A stretch of DNA of 64,000 nucleotides from Mesorhizobium sp. WSM4311 (GCF_002295115.1 NZ_NSFV01000008.1:62001-126000), one strand, 5' to 3'; positions 17,808-29,398 are shown, numbered from the stretch's first letter. Numbers and translations are program-made. Notes: generated by a model not told the origin, from the sequence alone.

Positions 17808-19696
17808 CTTGTCGAGGCTTGGGCAACGGCGGCCTGGTCGATGCGGACGTCATACTGCGTCTGCAACTGCGCCACCAATTGGTCGAGCAGATCGTCCGAC
17901 ATGCCGGAAGTGAAGGATTTTTGCGCATCCTCCGGCACCGAGCTGGCATCGGCTCCGGCGGGCTCGAACACTTCGGCGACCTTGAACAGGATCTGTCCGT
18001 CGCCGGTGGGCGAGGGGATCAAGCCGGTGCCGCCTTCGCCGACGCCGAACATCACGGCAGCGCCTTCCTTGCCGAAATCGGCGTCGTCGGCTTCGCGCTT
18101 CAGGCCGCGCTTGGTCTGCTTCTCCAGCTTGAGATCGCCGGCAATGACGTCGAGCGTTGCGCCGGCCTTGAGCCGCTTGTCGAGCTCGCTCGCCTTGGCG
18201 GCAAGCCGCTTGGTGGTCTCGGCCGCCGTCCAGTCGGCGACGACTTTCTGCCGGACCTCGTCAAGTGTGCGGTCGCGAGCCGGCGTGATCGAAGCGACCT
18301 CGTAGAAGATGAAGCCGTTGTCGGCCGTGGTCAGCGCTTCGTTTTCGGTCTTGGGTTCGGCGTCAAAGACCGCCTTGATCAGCGCCGGCGATTCCGGCAG
18401 GTCCTTGACGATGGAGCCATCCGGCCTGAGGCCGCTGCGATCGATGGCGTCGATGGTGACGTCCTTCAGCTTCAGCTTGGCGGCCGCCTCGGCCAGCGAA
18501 CTGCCGGAGGCGCGGGTGTCTTCGTAATTGTCGTGCACATCCAAAAGGATACGGCTTGCCTCGCCCAGCGCCAGGTCCTTGCGGATCTGGTCGGACACTT
18601 CGGCGAGCGGCTTCACCACCTCGGGCTTGATCTCGGTAACGCGCAGCAGCACCGGACCGAAGGCACCCTGAACGACCTGGCTGACTTCATTGGCGTTAAG
18701 CGCAAAGGCGGCATCGGCAACCGCCTTGTCGGCGATCTTGTCCTTGGCCAACGTGCCAAGCAGCGTGTCGGCCGGGGTCTTGCCTTCGGCTGTCACCAGC
18801 TTTTCGAAAGTGGCGCCGGCCTTGAGCGAATCGAGCGCGGCCTTGGCCGCATCCGGTGTCTTGAACACAAGCTGCTCGATCGTGCGCATTTCGGGCGTCG
18901 TGTAGCGCGCCTTGTTCTTGTTGTAATCGTCATTGACCTGTTGATCGGTGACGGCAGTCGGATCCATGATGTCCACCGGCTCGAGGCGGACATAGGAGAA
19001 TTTGCGGTACTCGGGTGCGGCGTAGCTCTTCTTGTTGGCCTCGAAATAGGCCTTAAGCACGCTGTCGCCCGGTGCCTCGATCGGCTCGACGAGCTTCTTC
19101 GGCAACACCAGATAGTCAACGGTGCGGTCCTCGCCGCGATAGAGCGCGACCGCCTTGAAGAAAGCGTCCGGCGCCTTGAGGCCGTCCGAGACCGCCTCGA
19201 CGATCTGCTGGCGCACCGCCACCTGGGCGCGGTTCTTCAGGTAATCCTCGGGCCGCATGCCGACCTGGCGCAGCATGTACTCGAATGTTCTCCTGTCGAA
19301 CTCGCCGCCTGGGCCCTTGAACGCCGGGTCCTCTCGCGTCAATTCGGCCAACCGGTCCTTGGACAGGCCGAGGCCAAGCTTGCGGGCCTGTTCGTCGAGA
19401 ACGGCGCCGGAGACAAGCTGAGCCAGGACCTGGTTATCGATGCCGAGCGCCTTTGCCTGTTCGTGGGTGAGGCGCTGACCGAACTGCTGCGACATGACGG
19501 CGAGCTGGCGATCGTAGGCGAGGCGGTATTCGTTGATCGACACCTTGGTGCCACCCGCTGTTATCACCGAATCGTGGCCGGCAAAGCCGCCCATCAGCCG
19601 CCCGGAGATGCCCCAGGCGGCGAAACTGACCACCAGCAGCGAAAGCAATGTCTTCGCGACCCATGTACCCGCCGCGCTTCTCAATATACCAAGCAT
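17804..19696 (-). CDS. PpiD-like periplasmic peptidyl-prolyl isomerase
   Basis: Inner-membrane-anchored folding factor for exported proteins; 630 residues. One N-terminal membrane anchor (WVAKTLLSLLVVSFAAWGI) is followed by a SurA-N-like chaperone domain (VLAQLVSGAVLDEQARKLGL), a parvulin-type PPIase region and a long C-terminal helical part. This matches the PpiD/SurA_N_3 family length. It is first in the ppiD-trpD-trpC-moaC-moeA run, and its start is divergent from tpiA across a 143-base promoter region. Confidence 0.9.
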   Translation of the reverse strand: MLGILRSAAGTWVAKTLLSLLVVSFAAWGISGRLMGGFAGHDSVITAGGTKVSINEYRLAYDRQLAVMSQQFGQRLTHEQAKALGIDNQVLAQLVSGAVLDEQARKLGLGLSKDRLAELTREDPAFKGPGGEFDRRTFEYMLRQVGMRPEDYLKNRAQVAVRQQIVEAVSDGLKAPDAFFKAVALYRGEDRTVDYLVLPKKLVEPIEAPGDSVLKAYFEANKKSYAAPEYRKFSYVRLEPVDIMDPTAVTDQQVNDDYNKNKARYTTPEMRTIEQLVFKTPDAAKAALDSLKAGATFEKLVTAEGKTPADTLLGTLAKDKIADKAVADAAFALNANEVSQVVQGAFGPVLLRVTEIKPEVVKPLAEVSDQIRKDLALGEASRILLDVHDNYEDTRASGSSLAEAAAKLKLKDVTIDAIDRSGLRPDGSIVKDLPESPALIKAVFDAEPKTENEALTTADNGFIFYEVASITPARDRTLDEVRQKVVADWTAAETTKRLAAKASELDKRLKAGATLDVIAGDLKLEKQTKRGLKREADDADFGKEGAAVMFGVGEGGTGLIPSPTGDGQILFKVAEVFEPAGADASSVPEDAQKSFTSGMSDDLLDQLVAQLQTQYDVRIDQAAVAQASTR

Positions 19697-19839
19697 CGTT
19701 ACTTCCGATTTATGCGCATTTTCGCATGCGCCGAGTCTGAAACAAGCGCAATAGCGCCCTTCCGGCCCACTGTCGATTGCTTTGTGGCCTGATTTTGGTA
19801 GTGAGGGCCAGAGCCTGATATTGCCCGGAGAAGCAGACC

Positions 19840-20610
19840 ATGACGCCAGGAATTCGCCCGCTTGTCGCCGGCAACTGGAAAATGAACGGCACCAGCGCTT
19901 CGCTGAACGAACTCAGGATGATCGGCAACGGGTTCATGAGCGGGCTCGACGCGGAGACCGAGGCCCTGGTCTGCGTTCCCGCGACGCTGCTCTCTCATGC
20001 AGCGGAGATTTTGTCGCGCACGCCGGTCCATGCCGGCGGCGAGGATTGCCACACCAAGGAAAGCGGCGCCTACACCGGCTGCATCTCGGCGGAGATGCTG
20101 AAGGATGCCGGCGCGAGCCATGTCATTGTCGGCCATTCCGAATGCCGCGAACAACGCGGCGAGGACGATGCGACGGTCCAGGCCAAGGCCGCCGCGGCAT
20201 GGCGTGCCGGGCTCGTGGCCATCATTTGCATCGGCGAGACACAGCAACAGCGTGAAGCGGGCGCCACGCTCGACGTGCTGTCGCGCCAGGTCGCCGGCTC
20301 GGTGCCGCCGAGTGCCACGCCATCCAACACCGTCATCGCCTATGAGCCGGTATGGGCGATCGGCACCGGCCTGACGCCGACCGCGGCCGATGTGACCGAA
20401 GCGCATGCGCATATCCGCGAAAAGCTCTCCGAGAAACTTGGTGCCGCTGCCGCCAGGATGCGTATTCTCTACGGCGGCTCGGTCAAGCCGTCCAACGCGG
20501 TGGAACTGCTGGGCGTCAGGAATGTCGATGGCGCCCTGGTCGGCGGCGCCAGCCTGAAAGCAGCCGATTTCCTCGGTATCGCCGAGGCCTATCGCAGCAT
20601 TTCAGGCTAA
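19840..20610 (+). CDS. tpiA: Triosephosphate isomerase
   Basis: Glycolytic/gluconeogenic enzyme interconverting DHAP and glyceraldehyde 3-phosphate; 256 residues, TIM barrel. Landmarks are AGNWKMNG (Asn and Lys), VGHSECRE (His), IAYEPVWAIGTG with the catalytic Glu, and LYGGSVKPSN (phosphate loop). The ATG at 19840 follows GGAGAAG. It faces secG downstream in the same direction. Confidence 0.97.
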   Translation: MTPGIRPLVAGNWKMNGTSASLNELRMIGNGFMSGLDAETEALVCVPATLLSHAAEILSRTPVHAGGEDCHTKESGAYTGCISAEMLKDAGASHVIVGHSECREQRGEDDATVQAKAAAAWRAGLVAIICIGETQQQREAGATLDVLSRQVAGSVPPSATPSNTVIAYEPVWAIGTGLTPTAADVTEAHAHIREKLSEKLGAAAARMRILYGGSVKPSNAVELLGVRNVDGALVGGASLKAADFLGIAEAYRSISG

Positions 20611-20777
20611 GTTTCACGACGAAGGACGGGGCTCGTCCCGTTCAAATTCGTTGCAAAGGGCGCGTTGCTTCCCATATTCCGGCCACGGGCTTGGAAATGC
20701 CGTGAAAGCATTGTATTGAGCCGCCTCCAATTCACCGGTCGTGTCCGCGACCGGGCAAGGCCTTGCCAGGATAAACT

Positions 20778-21239
20778 ATGCAAACCGTACTGATCGTCAT
20801 CCATCTCATGGTCGTGCTCGCCCTCGTCGGCGTGGTGCTGCTGCAACGCTCCGAAGGCGGCGGCCTTGGCATTGGTGGCGGATCGGGCTTCATGACGGCG
20901 CGCGGCGCCGCCAACGCGTTGACCCGGGCAACGGCGATCCTGGCGGCGGCCTTCTTCGTCACGTCGCTGACCTTGTCGATCATTGCCCGCTACGGCGAAA
21001 AGCCGATCGATATTCTCGATCGCGTCCCCGCCGGGAAGGGCGTGCTCAACCAGTTGCCTGGCACGACGACTCCGGCACCGGCCGGCAGCACCACCCCGAC
21101 CCCGCCGTCGGGCAATGGCGCGGCGAGGACGCCTGCGCCGGCAGCTCCGGCCACCGCGCCCGCCTCTGGTGCGACGCCGCCGGCAAAGAACGGCACCAAC
21201 AACACGGCGCCCGCGGCACCGCAGGTCCCGAACCAGTAA
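20778..21239 (+). CDS. secG: Preprotein translocase subunit SecG
   Basis: Small accessory subunit of the SecYEG channel, 153 residues. Two transmembrane helices (VLIVIHLMVVLALVGVVLL and AILAAAFFVTSLTLSII) flank the conserved GGLGIGGGSGFM loop. The family core ends near residue 85; the rest is a Pro/Ala/Thr-rich, probably disordered tail that is typical of alphaproteobacterial SecG. AGGA precedes the ATG. tpiA-secG-pyrG order is conserved in many relatives. Confidence 0.95.
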   Translation: MQTVLIVIHLMVVLALVGVVLLQRSEGGGLGIGGGSGFMTARGAANALTRATAILAAAFFVTSLTLSIIARYGEKPIDILDRVPAGKGVLNQLPGTTTPAPAGSTTPTPPSGNGAARTPAPAAPATAPASGATPPAKNGTNNTAPAAPQVPNQ

Positions 21240-21451
21240 CCTCCATCTGGTCCAAACCGCGACCTGTGATCGTTTGAACACAGTCGCGGCAAATGCTGCG
21301 CGATCACGAAGATTCAACGGGCAGCAGCGTGGTCTCGTGCTTGAGGCATCCGCGCTTATTCGACTATAGATTGCGCGCGGCATTTTCGGTGTCCTTGGGG
21401 GACGCCGGGCGACGCCGTGGGCAACAAGCATTGAACGATCGGATCTTCGCC

Positions 21452-22576
21452 ATGCAGCTTCGCAGCTTCATTTTCCTGGGACTTTGCGCCGTACTCGGCT
21501 TGAGTTCCCCGGCTTTCGCCGGCGTACCGGCCAATTTGGCCGCCAATCAGTCGGTCGACAAAACCGACGCAATCAACGTCGCAGTCAAGAGCGATGCGGC
21601 GCAGTTGAAGGCTCTCAAGAAGAAGAAAAGCCCGACACCGGACGATCTCGCCCAGATCAAGAAAATCGAGGCCAAGATCGCCGCCGACAAAGAAGACGCC
21701 AAGGCCAAGGCGCTCGAAGCCAGGAAGCTGGCGATGCGCGAGGCTGCCAAGGCCAAGGCCGACGCCGAACGGCAGGCCTTCCTTGCTAAGAGGGGGAAGA
21801 GCGCTTTTGCAACCGCCGAAGTGACTGACGCCAAGCCGGCCAAGAAGACCACAAAGGTCATCGAGCCGATCGAACCGATCACACCGATCCAGTCAGCCGA
21901 GCCGCTTCCGGCAGAGGCGATGAATGTCGCTCTGAGCGGCAACAATGGTGAGCTTCGAAGCGAGGTCATCGGCCAGAAGCAGCCGAGTCGCGGCCTGTTC
22001 GCCGGCCTGTTCGGCGGCACCTCGTCCGGCTCGTCGATCAGCTATCTGCCCGAGACGCGGGCTCTCGACCAGGCTCTCGCCCAGAAGGACGCCAAGAAGC
22101 CGTTCAAGGTGAAGCCGGAATTCGTGCCGCAGGATGTGGAATTCACCGGCTATGAGCCGGGCACCATCGTCATCGACACCAGCGCGCGCCGGCTCTATCT
22201 CGTCGAATCGTTTTCGACCGCGCGTCGCTACGCGATCGCGGTCGGCCGTGAAGGCCTGCAGTTCAAGGGCACGGTCGCGGTCGGCGACAAGCAGGAATGG
22301 CCGCGCTGGATCCCGACGCTCGACATGCAGAAGCGCGAACCCAAGCATTACGGGCAGTACAAGGACGGCATGCCCGGCGGCGGCCAGAACCCGCTCGGCG
22401 CCCGCGCCATCTACCTCTATGACGGTAAGAAGGACACGCATCTGCGCATCCACGGCACCATCGCGCCGCAGTCGATCGGAACCAGCGCTTCCAATGGCTG
22501 CTTCCGCATGATCAACGAGCACGTCATGGATCTCTACAGCCGCGTCCGGGTCGGCACCAAAGTCGTCATCATCTGA
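21452..22576 (+). CDS. L,D-transpeptidase (YkuD family), secreted
   Basis: Periplasmic enzyme expected to form 3-3 cross-links in peptidoglycan or anchor proteins to it; 374 residues. A signal peptide (MQLRSFIFLGLCAVLGLSS, cut near AFAG) is followed by a Lys/Ala-rich coiled-coil stretch (residues ~45-120), a linker, and a YkuD domain at about residues 225-374. The catalytic signature is HGTIAP followed by SNGCFRM, with Cys as nucleophile. An open frame extends 53 codons upstream, but the signal peptide fixes the ATG at 21452. A strong terminator follows the stop. Confidence 0.9.
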   Translation: MQLRSFIFLGLCAVLGLSSPAFAGVPANLAANQSVDKTDAINVAVKSDAAQLKALKKKKSPTPDDLAQIKKIEAKIAADKEDAKAKALEARKLAMREAAKAKADAERQAFLAKRGKSAFATAEVTDAKPAKKTTKVIEPIEPITPIQSAEPLPAEAMNVALSGNNGELRSEVIGQKQPSRGLFAGLFGGTSSGSSISYLPETRALDQALAQKDAKKPFKVKPEFVPQDVEFTGYEPGTIVIDTSARRLYLVESFSTARRYAIAVGREGLQFKGTVAVGDKQEWPRWIPTLDMQKREPKHYGQYKDGMPGGGQNPLGARAIYLYDGKKDTHLRIHGTIAPQSIGTSASNGCFRMINEHVMDLYSRVRVGTKVVII

Positions 22577-22595
22577 CGGTTCCATCATCCTGCCG

Positions 22596-22626
22596 AAAGG
22601 GCCGGCTCAGCCGGCCCTTTTGTTTT
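22596..22626 (+). terminator. Rho-independent terminator after the L,D-transpeptidase gene
   Basis: An 11-base perfect stem, AAAGGGCCGGC (22596-22606) with GCCGGCCCTTT (22610-22620), has a TCA loop and is followed by TGTTTT. It lies 20 bases after the stop codon. Confidence 0.92.
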
Positions 22627-22664
22627 GCCTCGTTCACGACCAAGCCTGTCCGGTCGTGATCCCT

Positions 22665-22687
22665 GGACAAACGGAAACCGTTTGTCC
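22665..22687. repeat. Perfect inverted repeat upstream of pyrG
   Basis: GGACAAACGG and CCGTTTGTCC form a perfect 10-base stem around AAA. An outer, weaker pairing of GATCC (22658) with GGATC (22711) surrounds it. It looks like one of the palindromic intergenic repeats of rhizobial genomes. A role in the pyrG leader is possible but not shown. Confidence 0.6.
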
Positions 22688-22801
22688 GAGAAACCGGGTT
22701 CCACTCTTCGGGATCATGGTCCGACGCCTTCTTGGGAAAAAACCTTCGCGGTGGTTTTTTCTCTGGCGGAATCAATCCAGCCGCGTTAAGCGATGACTCC
22801 C

Positions 22802-24430
<1,629 letters not shown>

Positions 24431-24454
24431 GCGCCCGCCAGGGCGGAGCCTGTC

Positions 24455-24994
24455 ATGCAGACCTATGTCGCGCTCCTCTACAGCATCATCCTGGGCGAGG
24501 GGCGCCGGGTCGTCATGGCAGACCTCAAGGCGATGGCGGAAGGCCTCGGCTTGAGGAATGTTCGCACGCTGGTGGCGACGGGCAACCTGGTCTTCGAGGC
24601 TGAGAGGACCGCGACTGCTACGCTTGAGAAGCGGCTGGAGGCCGCCTTCGAAACGGCCTTTGGCCGCCACGTCGACATCATTGTCCGTGGCGCTGGAGAT
24701 TGGCGAAAACTCGCTTCGCGCAATCCGTTCCCAACCGAATCGGAGGAAGCCGGCGATCAGGTCGCGGTGCGTGTGATGCGCAAGCCTGTGGCCGAAGATG
24801 TCCTGTCGGGGCTTCAGGCCTATGCCGCCGAGGACGAGAAGGTGCTCCTGATCGGCGGCGACATATGGCTTGTGTTTTCGCGCGAACGGCCAAGCTCGCG
24901 GCTGCTTGCGGCCGCCAATCACAAGCGCCTTGGCAAAGGCACGTCGCGCAACTGGAACACGGTGCGCAAATTGGCTGAGATGGTAGGGCAGTAG
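24455..24994 (+). CDS. DUF1697 family protein
   Basis: Cytoplasmic protein of 179 residues and unknown function. It begins MQTYVALLYSIILGEGRRVVM and contains VRTLVATGNLVFEA and RNPFP, the hallmarks of DUF1697. It ends with KGTSRNWNTVRKL, which is also typical of the family. It lies 24 bases after pyrG and may be read through from it. Its stop codon sits within an inverted repeat. Confidence 0.88.
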   Translation: MQTYVALLYSIILGEGRRVVMADLKAMAEGLGLRNVRTLVATGNLVFEAERTATATLEKRLEAAFETAFGRHVDIIVRGAGDWRKLASRNPFPTESEEAGDQVAVRVMRKPVAEDVLSGLQAYAAEDEKVLLIGGDIWLVFSRERPSSRLLAAANHKRLGKGTSRNWNTVRKLAEMVGQ

Positions 24995-25025
24995 GGCAGT
25001 ATTTCCCTACTCACCTACTGCCCTA
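24984..25025. terminator. Inverted repeat between convergent genes, possible bidirectional terminator
   Basis: TAGGGCAGTAG (24984-24994) and CTACTGCCCTA (25015-25025) form a perfect 11-base stem with a 20-base loop. The left arm includes the stop codon of the DUF1697 gene. GGCAGTA is repeated directly inside. No clean T-run follows, so terminator function is only likely. Confidence 0.55.
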
Positions 25026-25042
25026 TTGCCTTATTCCCTTGT

Positions 25043-26500
25043 TTAGGCCTTCGCTATCTTGGCGCCCGCACCCACGGCGGCGGTGCGCAGCACGTAGTAG
25101 ATGATGCCGGCAATCGCGACGCCGAAGAACCAGCCATAGACGCCCCACCAGGACGGCAGCCAGTTGGTGAAGTTCGGCAATATCGACGAGAAGACAGCAC
25201 CGATGCCGGCGGCGATGAAGGCATTGACGTGCCAGCCGCCCTGGAAGCGGAACTCGCCGTCCTCGCGATACAGCGCCTCGACGTCGACCTCGCCTTTGCG
25301 GATCAGGTAATAGTCGACCATCATGACACCGAAGATCGGCCCCATCGTCGCTCCGATGATGCCGACGAAATGCGCGGCACTGCCTTCCCACGGCGCGAAG
25401 GGATAGAGCACAAGTGCGATAAGTGCCGCAATGTAGCCGCCCTTCTTGAAGTCGATCTGACGCGGGAAGACGTTGGAGAAGTCGAAAGCTGGCGAGACGA
25501 AGTTGGCGACGACGTTGATGCCGAGCGTGGCAACCGCGAAGGTCAGGGCGGCGAGCGCCGCCAGGAACCAGCTGTCGAATTTGGCCGAGATCTGGTCGGG
25601 ATGCAGCAGCACTTCGTGGTAGACGTCGTAGGCGGCAATGGTGGTGACGCCGGCGACCAGTGAGAACAGGATCAGATTGACCGGCAGCCCCCAGATGTTG
25701 CCTTTGCGCAGTGCGGCCTTGTCCGGCGCGTAGCGGGCGAAGTCGCAGAAATTGAGATAGAGCGCCGAGAAATAGGTCACCCAGATCGCCGCGACCCCGA
25801 AGAGCGCCGTCCACGATCCGGGATCGCCCGGAATGCCGGCATCGGCGGTCTTTTCGCGCAGCACGTCCATCGGAATATCGCTGGTAAAGGCGAAGCTCCC
25901 CGATTTGACGCAGAGATAGATGGCCAGGAGCAGCATCATCACCCAGACGGCAGGCCCCGCCCAATCCTGGAAGCGGCGCACTGTCTCCATGCCCTTCTGG
26001 ATGATCAGCAGCTGCAGCGCCCAGATGATGACGAAGCAGATCACCTCCAGGGTGGAATGGCCGAGAAGATGCGAGGTCTTGTTGAATTCGTCGAACCATT
26101 GCAGGCGGGTCAACAATGCGACGATGGCGCCGGAGGCGGCGGCCGTTTGCGCGCCGTACCAGAAGCAGGCGACGATGGCGCGCACCAATGCCGGGATGTT
26201 GGCGCCCCAGATGCCGAAGGACGCGCGAGCAAGCACGGGGTAGGGCACGCCGGTCTTGACGCCGGCATAACCGACCATGTTCATCAGCGCGTAGATGATC
26301 AGCGAGCCGATGCCGATGGCGATGATGAAATTGACGAAGCCGCCGCAGAACAGGAACAGGCTGGCGGCGAGATAGTAGCCCCACAGGCTGTGGACGTCCG
26401 ATGTCCAGACGTTGAAGATCGAGAATGGTCCCCAGTTTCGAACTTTGGCCGGAGCGAGATCCTCGTTGTACAGGTCAGGCGATGCGCCTTGTATGGTCAC
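25043..26500 (-). CDS. NCS1-family nucleobase/cation symporter
   Basis: Inner-membrane permease of 485 residues with about 12 hydrophobic segments, family Transp_cyt_pur. Helix 1 has the family block WTSDVHSLWGYYLAAS, followed by GYAGVKTGVPYPVLARASFG and NFCDFARYAP. Known members carry cytosine, uracil, allantoin or hydantoins with Na+ or H+; the substrate here is not resolved. The GTG at 26500 is chosen because AAGGGGAGG lies 7 bases upstream of it. A GTG at 26527 would add nine residues. It is downstream of, and co-oriented with, the LysR gene. Confidence 0.87.
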   Translation of the reverse strand: MTIQGASPDLYNEDLAPAKVRNWGPFSIFNVWTSDVHSLWGYYLAASLFLFCGGFVNFIIAIGIGSLIIYALMNMVGYAGVKTGVPYPVLARASFGIWGANIPALVRAIVACFWYGAQTAAASGAIVALLTRLQWFDEFNKTSHLLGHSTLEVICFVIIWALQLLIIQKGMETVRRFQDWAGPAVWVMMLLLAIYLCVKSGSFAFTSDIPMDVLREKTADAGIPGDPGSWTALFGVAAIWVTYFSALYLNFCDFARYAPDKAALRKGNIWGLPVNLILFSLVAGVTTIAAYDVYHEVLLHPDQISAKFDSWFLAALAALTFAVATLGINVVANFVSPAFDFSNVFPRQIDFKKGGYIAALIALVLYPFAPWEGSAAHFVGIIGATMGPIFGVMMVDYYLIRKGEVDVEALYREDGEFRFQGGWHVNAFIAAGIGAVFSSILPNFTNWLPSWWGVYGWFFGVAIAGIIYYVLRTAAVGAGAKIAKA

Positions 26501-26709
26501 TGCAATGTCCTCCCCTTGATTGGCCACGCGCCTCCACGCGATAGCCGTGCAGGTTAAGCCTGACGTTGGGGAACCGGCAACCGATCCATTTGCCGGCTTT
26601 GGCCTTAAAGATATTCAATGCGAACCGCGATTATCGAGGGGGCGCAATGGTGGGCCGCAGTTGAATACCAACAGTTCTGGTGATTCGAATTCGGGTGCCG
26701 CTTCTCCGC

Positions 26710-27612
26710 CTAGGCGATGGCCATGACCCGCTTGTGGTCCTCGACTTCGGACAACAACCAGTCCTGAAACAGGCCGGTGCCGGGCTTGTTGCCGATGCTG
26801 CGGCGCTGATGCAGGTAGATGCCGGCCGGATAGGTATGGCGGGCCTGAAACGGCGCAACAAGTTTGCCTTGCTGCAGAAGATCCTGTGCCATCATCGTAT
26901 CGGCGAGCGCTATTCCGGCACCATTGATCGCCTCGCGCATGATCAGCGTGCAGTCATCCAGCGTCGTGCTGGACTTCGGCGTCGTGTCCAAAACGCCTTC
27001 CTGCTCCAGCCAACGCTTCCATCTCATGCTCTCGCATTCGTGGATAAGATGATGGTTGACCAGATCGGCGGGCGATCGCAGCCGCACAGGCCCATCCAGC
27101 AATGAGGGTGCACAGACCGGCGTCAGAACCAGCGGGATCAAAAGCGTCAAGGCCGGGCCGGCCTTGTAGACGAACTCGTCGACAATGGCCAAATCGAAGT
27201 TGGCGCGCTTGCCTGACGTCGAGATCTCCAACTCCACGGTCGGATGCAGCTTGCGAAAGTTCGGCAACCGGTCCGCCAGCCAAAGGTTCAGGACCGCCGG
27301 GACGCACAAGACCCGGACGCGCTGGGTCCTGCCGTGGCTTGGGCCATCGGCGAGGCTGACGTCGTCGGTGGCGCGCCAGATGGCCTCGAACGCTTCGGAG
27401 AGGCCGCGTGCATAGTAGGAGCCCCTGATGGTCGGCGTTATCTGGCGGAAGCCGCGTTCGAACAGATCCTGGCCGAGATTTCTTTCGAGCGCACGGATAT
27501 GGCGGCTGATGGCCGAGGGTGTCAGGTGCAACTCTTCCGCTGCATCCTTGATGCTGCCGAGACGTGCGGCGGCTTCGAAAGCGCGCATGCCATTGAGTGA
27601 AGGTAGGGCCAT
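26710..27612 (-). CDS. LysR-family regulator (GcvA-like)
   Basis: DNA-binding regulator of 300 residues. The N-terminal helix-turn-helix reads LNGMRAFEAAARLGSIKDAA then LTPSAISRHIRALE, the GcvA/AmpR-like subtype. The effector-binding domain covers residues ~90-300. It is divergent from the aminopeptidase/peptide-importer operon and upstream of the NCS1 gene, so either could be its target. The ATG at 27612 is chosen; a TTG at 27648 lacks family support. Confidence 0.9.
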   Translation of the reverse strand: MALPSLNGMRAFEAAARLGSIKDAAEELHLTPSAISRHIRALERNLGQDLFERGFRQITPTIRGSYYARGLSEAFEAIWRATDDVSLADGPSHGRTQRVRVLCVPAVLNLWLADRLPNFRKLHPTVELEISTSGKRANFDLAIVDEFVYKAGPALTLLIPLVLTPVCAPSLLDGPVRLRSPADLVNHHLIHECESMRWKRWLEQEGVLDTTPKSSTTLDDCTLIMREAINGAGIALADTMMAQDLLQQGKLVAPFQARHTYPAGIYLHQRRSIGNKPGTGLFQDWLLSEVEDHKRVMAIA

Positions 27613-27862
27613 TGGCCGATCATGAATTGTCAGTTGAGTTTTTGTCAATCGACTTGGGCAAAATTGGCGTTTGATCGCCTGGCCTGTTCGGCGCTACCCA
27701 AAAGGCAAGAGCGGCTAAGTCGCCATCGGAAAACGATTTTTTGGGGCCTCCGGCACCATTCACCAACGGCAGAGACTGGCAACAGGTTTTCGCCATTGGC
27801 GGGCGAAGCGATGCACGCTGAGCCGAGGCCGGAGTCGTCAGCGAATGGGAGAATGCCAGCCT

Positions 27863-29371
27863 ATGCCTCAATCGCCAGTGCCGGTCTTTGAAACGGCGGA
27901 CGGGATTTCCGCGGAAACCGCAGTCGTCGTGATCTTGCGAACTGCCCAGGCAGGCTTTGGCCCGCGGGCAGCGGCACTGGACGCCGAGATGAGCGGGATC
28001 CTGTCGCGTGCCTGCTCCGATCCGGCCACCCTGGCCGAATCCGGCGCCTGTATCGATCTCATCGCCCCCCAGGGCCTATCGGCCCGGCGGGTGATCGTCC
28101 TGGCCCTTGGCAAGGCCGAGGCCGTAACCGCCCTGTCACTGGCGCGCGCCGGCGGTTTGCTTGCCGCGCATCTGGAAGGCAAGTGCGAGTGCGCCGCGAC
28201 GCTTGTCCTCGACCCCATTGATGGCATCGACCTGCCCGCAGCCGAGATCCTGGCTCGCGTCGCGCTGGGCATGCGGCTGCGGCGCTATCGTTTCGACATG
28301 CGCAACCGGCGCCAGGGGGCGGGAGCGGACCGGACCTTGCGGGTACAGCTGGTCGGACCAAGCAGCGCGGAGCTGACCCCGGCACTGGCGCGGATCAATG
28401 CCATAGCGGACGGTGTCGAATATGCGCGCACGCTGGTCAACCTGCCGCCGAACCATCTCCATCCCGACAATTTCCACGATCATCTGGAGCCGCTGCGCGA
28501 AGCCGGCATCGATGTCGAGATACTCGATCCGGCGCGGCTGAAGGAACTCGGCATGAACGCGATCCTGGCCGTAGGCTCAGGGTCGGTGCGGCCGCCGCGC
28601 GTCGCGGTGCTGCGCTATCGCGGCAAGGGGGCTCCTTCCCAACCGATGGCTTTCGTCGGCAAGGGCGTGTGCTTTGACTCCGGCGGCCTCTGCATCAAGC
28701 GCGGCGAGCAGATGTTCGACATGAAGGCCGATATGGGCGGCGCGGCTGCCGTGGTCGGCCTGCTGATCGCGCTTGCCCGGCAAGGCAGCCCTGTGCATGC
28801 CGTCGGTGTTCTCGGCATTGCCGAGAACATGCCGTCCGGCACCGCGCTCAAGCCGCGCGACATCATCACCACGGCGTCAGGACAAACGGTAGAGGTGTTC
28901 GACACGGACGCGGAAGGGCGCCTGATCCTGGCCGATTGCCTCTATTATGCCGCCTCGCGCTTCAACCCGTCGGTGATCGTCGATCTGGCGACGCTGACCT
29001 ATTCGGTGATGCGCGGCCTGGGATCGGTCTTTGCCGGTCTTTTCAGCACCGACGATGCCATGGCGTCGCAGATGATCGCTGCCGGAGAAACGGTTGGCGA
29101 GCGGTTCTGGCAACTGCCGCTCGACAAGGCCTATGACGAGGGCCTGCAATCGCCCTTCGCTGACATCCGGCACCACGCCAAGGACATGGAAGACGGTGAC
29201 GCGCCTTACGCGGCGGCGTTCCTGCGCCATTTCACCGAGGATCGTCCCTGGGTGCATCTCGACATCGCCGGCAAGGAAATGGCCGACGCGGATCGTCCGC
29301 TCGGCCGCGAAGGCGCGACGGCGTTCGGCGTCCAGATGCTGGAAGAATGGGTGCAGACCAGGCTGAACTAA
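27863..29371 (+). CDS. M17 leucyl aminopeptidase family protein
   Basis: Cytoplasmic metallo-aminopeptidase of 502 residues that removes N-terminal residues from peptides. The C-terminal catalytic domain has GKGVCFDSGGLCIK, with metal ligands Lys and Asp. It also has DMKADMGGAAAVVG and DTDAEGRLILADCL, where the family usually has NTDAEGRL. Both metal-binding motifs are intact. GGGAGA precedes the ATG at 27863 by 10 bases. It heads an operon with a proline iminopeptidase and a dipeptide importer, fitting peptide uptake and breakdown. Confidence 0.92.
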   Translation: MPQSPVPVFETADGISAETAVVVILRTAQAGFGPRAAALDAEMSGILSRACSDPATLAESGACIDLIAPQGLSARRVIVLALGKAEAVTALSLARAGGLLAAHLEGKCECAATLVLDPIDGIDLPAAEILARVALGMRLRRYRFDMRNRRQGAGADRTLRVQLVGPSSAELTPALARINAIADGVEYARTLVNLPPNHLHPDNFHDHLEPLREAGIDVEILDPARLKELGMNAILAVGSGSVRPPRVAVLRYRGKGAPSQPMAFVGKGVCFDSGGLCIKRGEQMFDMKADMGGAAAVVGLLIALARQGSPVHAVGVLGIAENMPSGTALKPRDIITTASGQTVEVFDTDAEGRLILADCLYYAASRFNPSVIVDLATLTYSVMRGLGSVFAGLFSTDDAMASQMIAAGETVGERFWQLPLDKAYDEGLQSPFADIRHHAKDMEDGDAPYAAAFLRHFTEDRPWVHLDIAGKEMADADRPLGREGATAFGVQMLEEWVQTRLN

Positions 29372-29398
29372 GCGCCTGCTGTCGGGGACAGAAACGAA

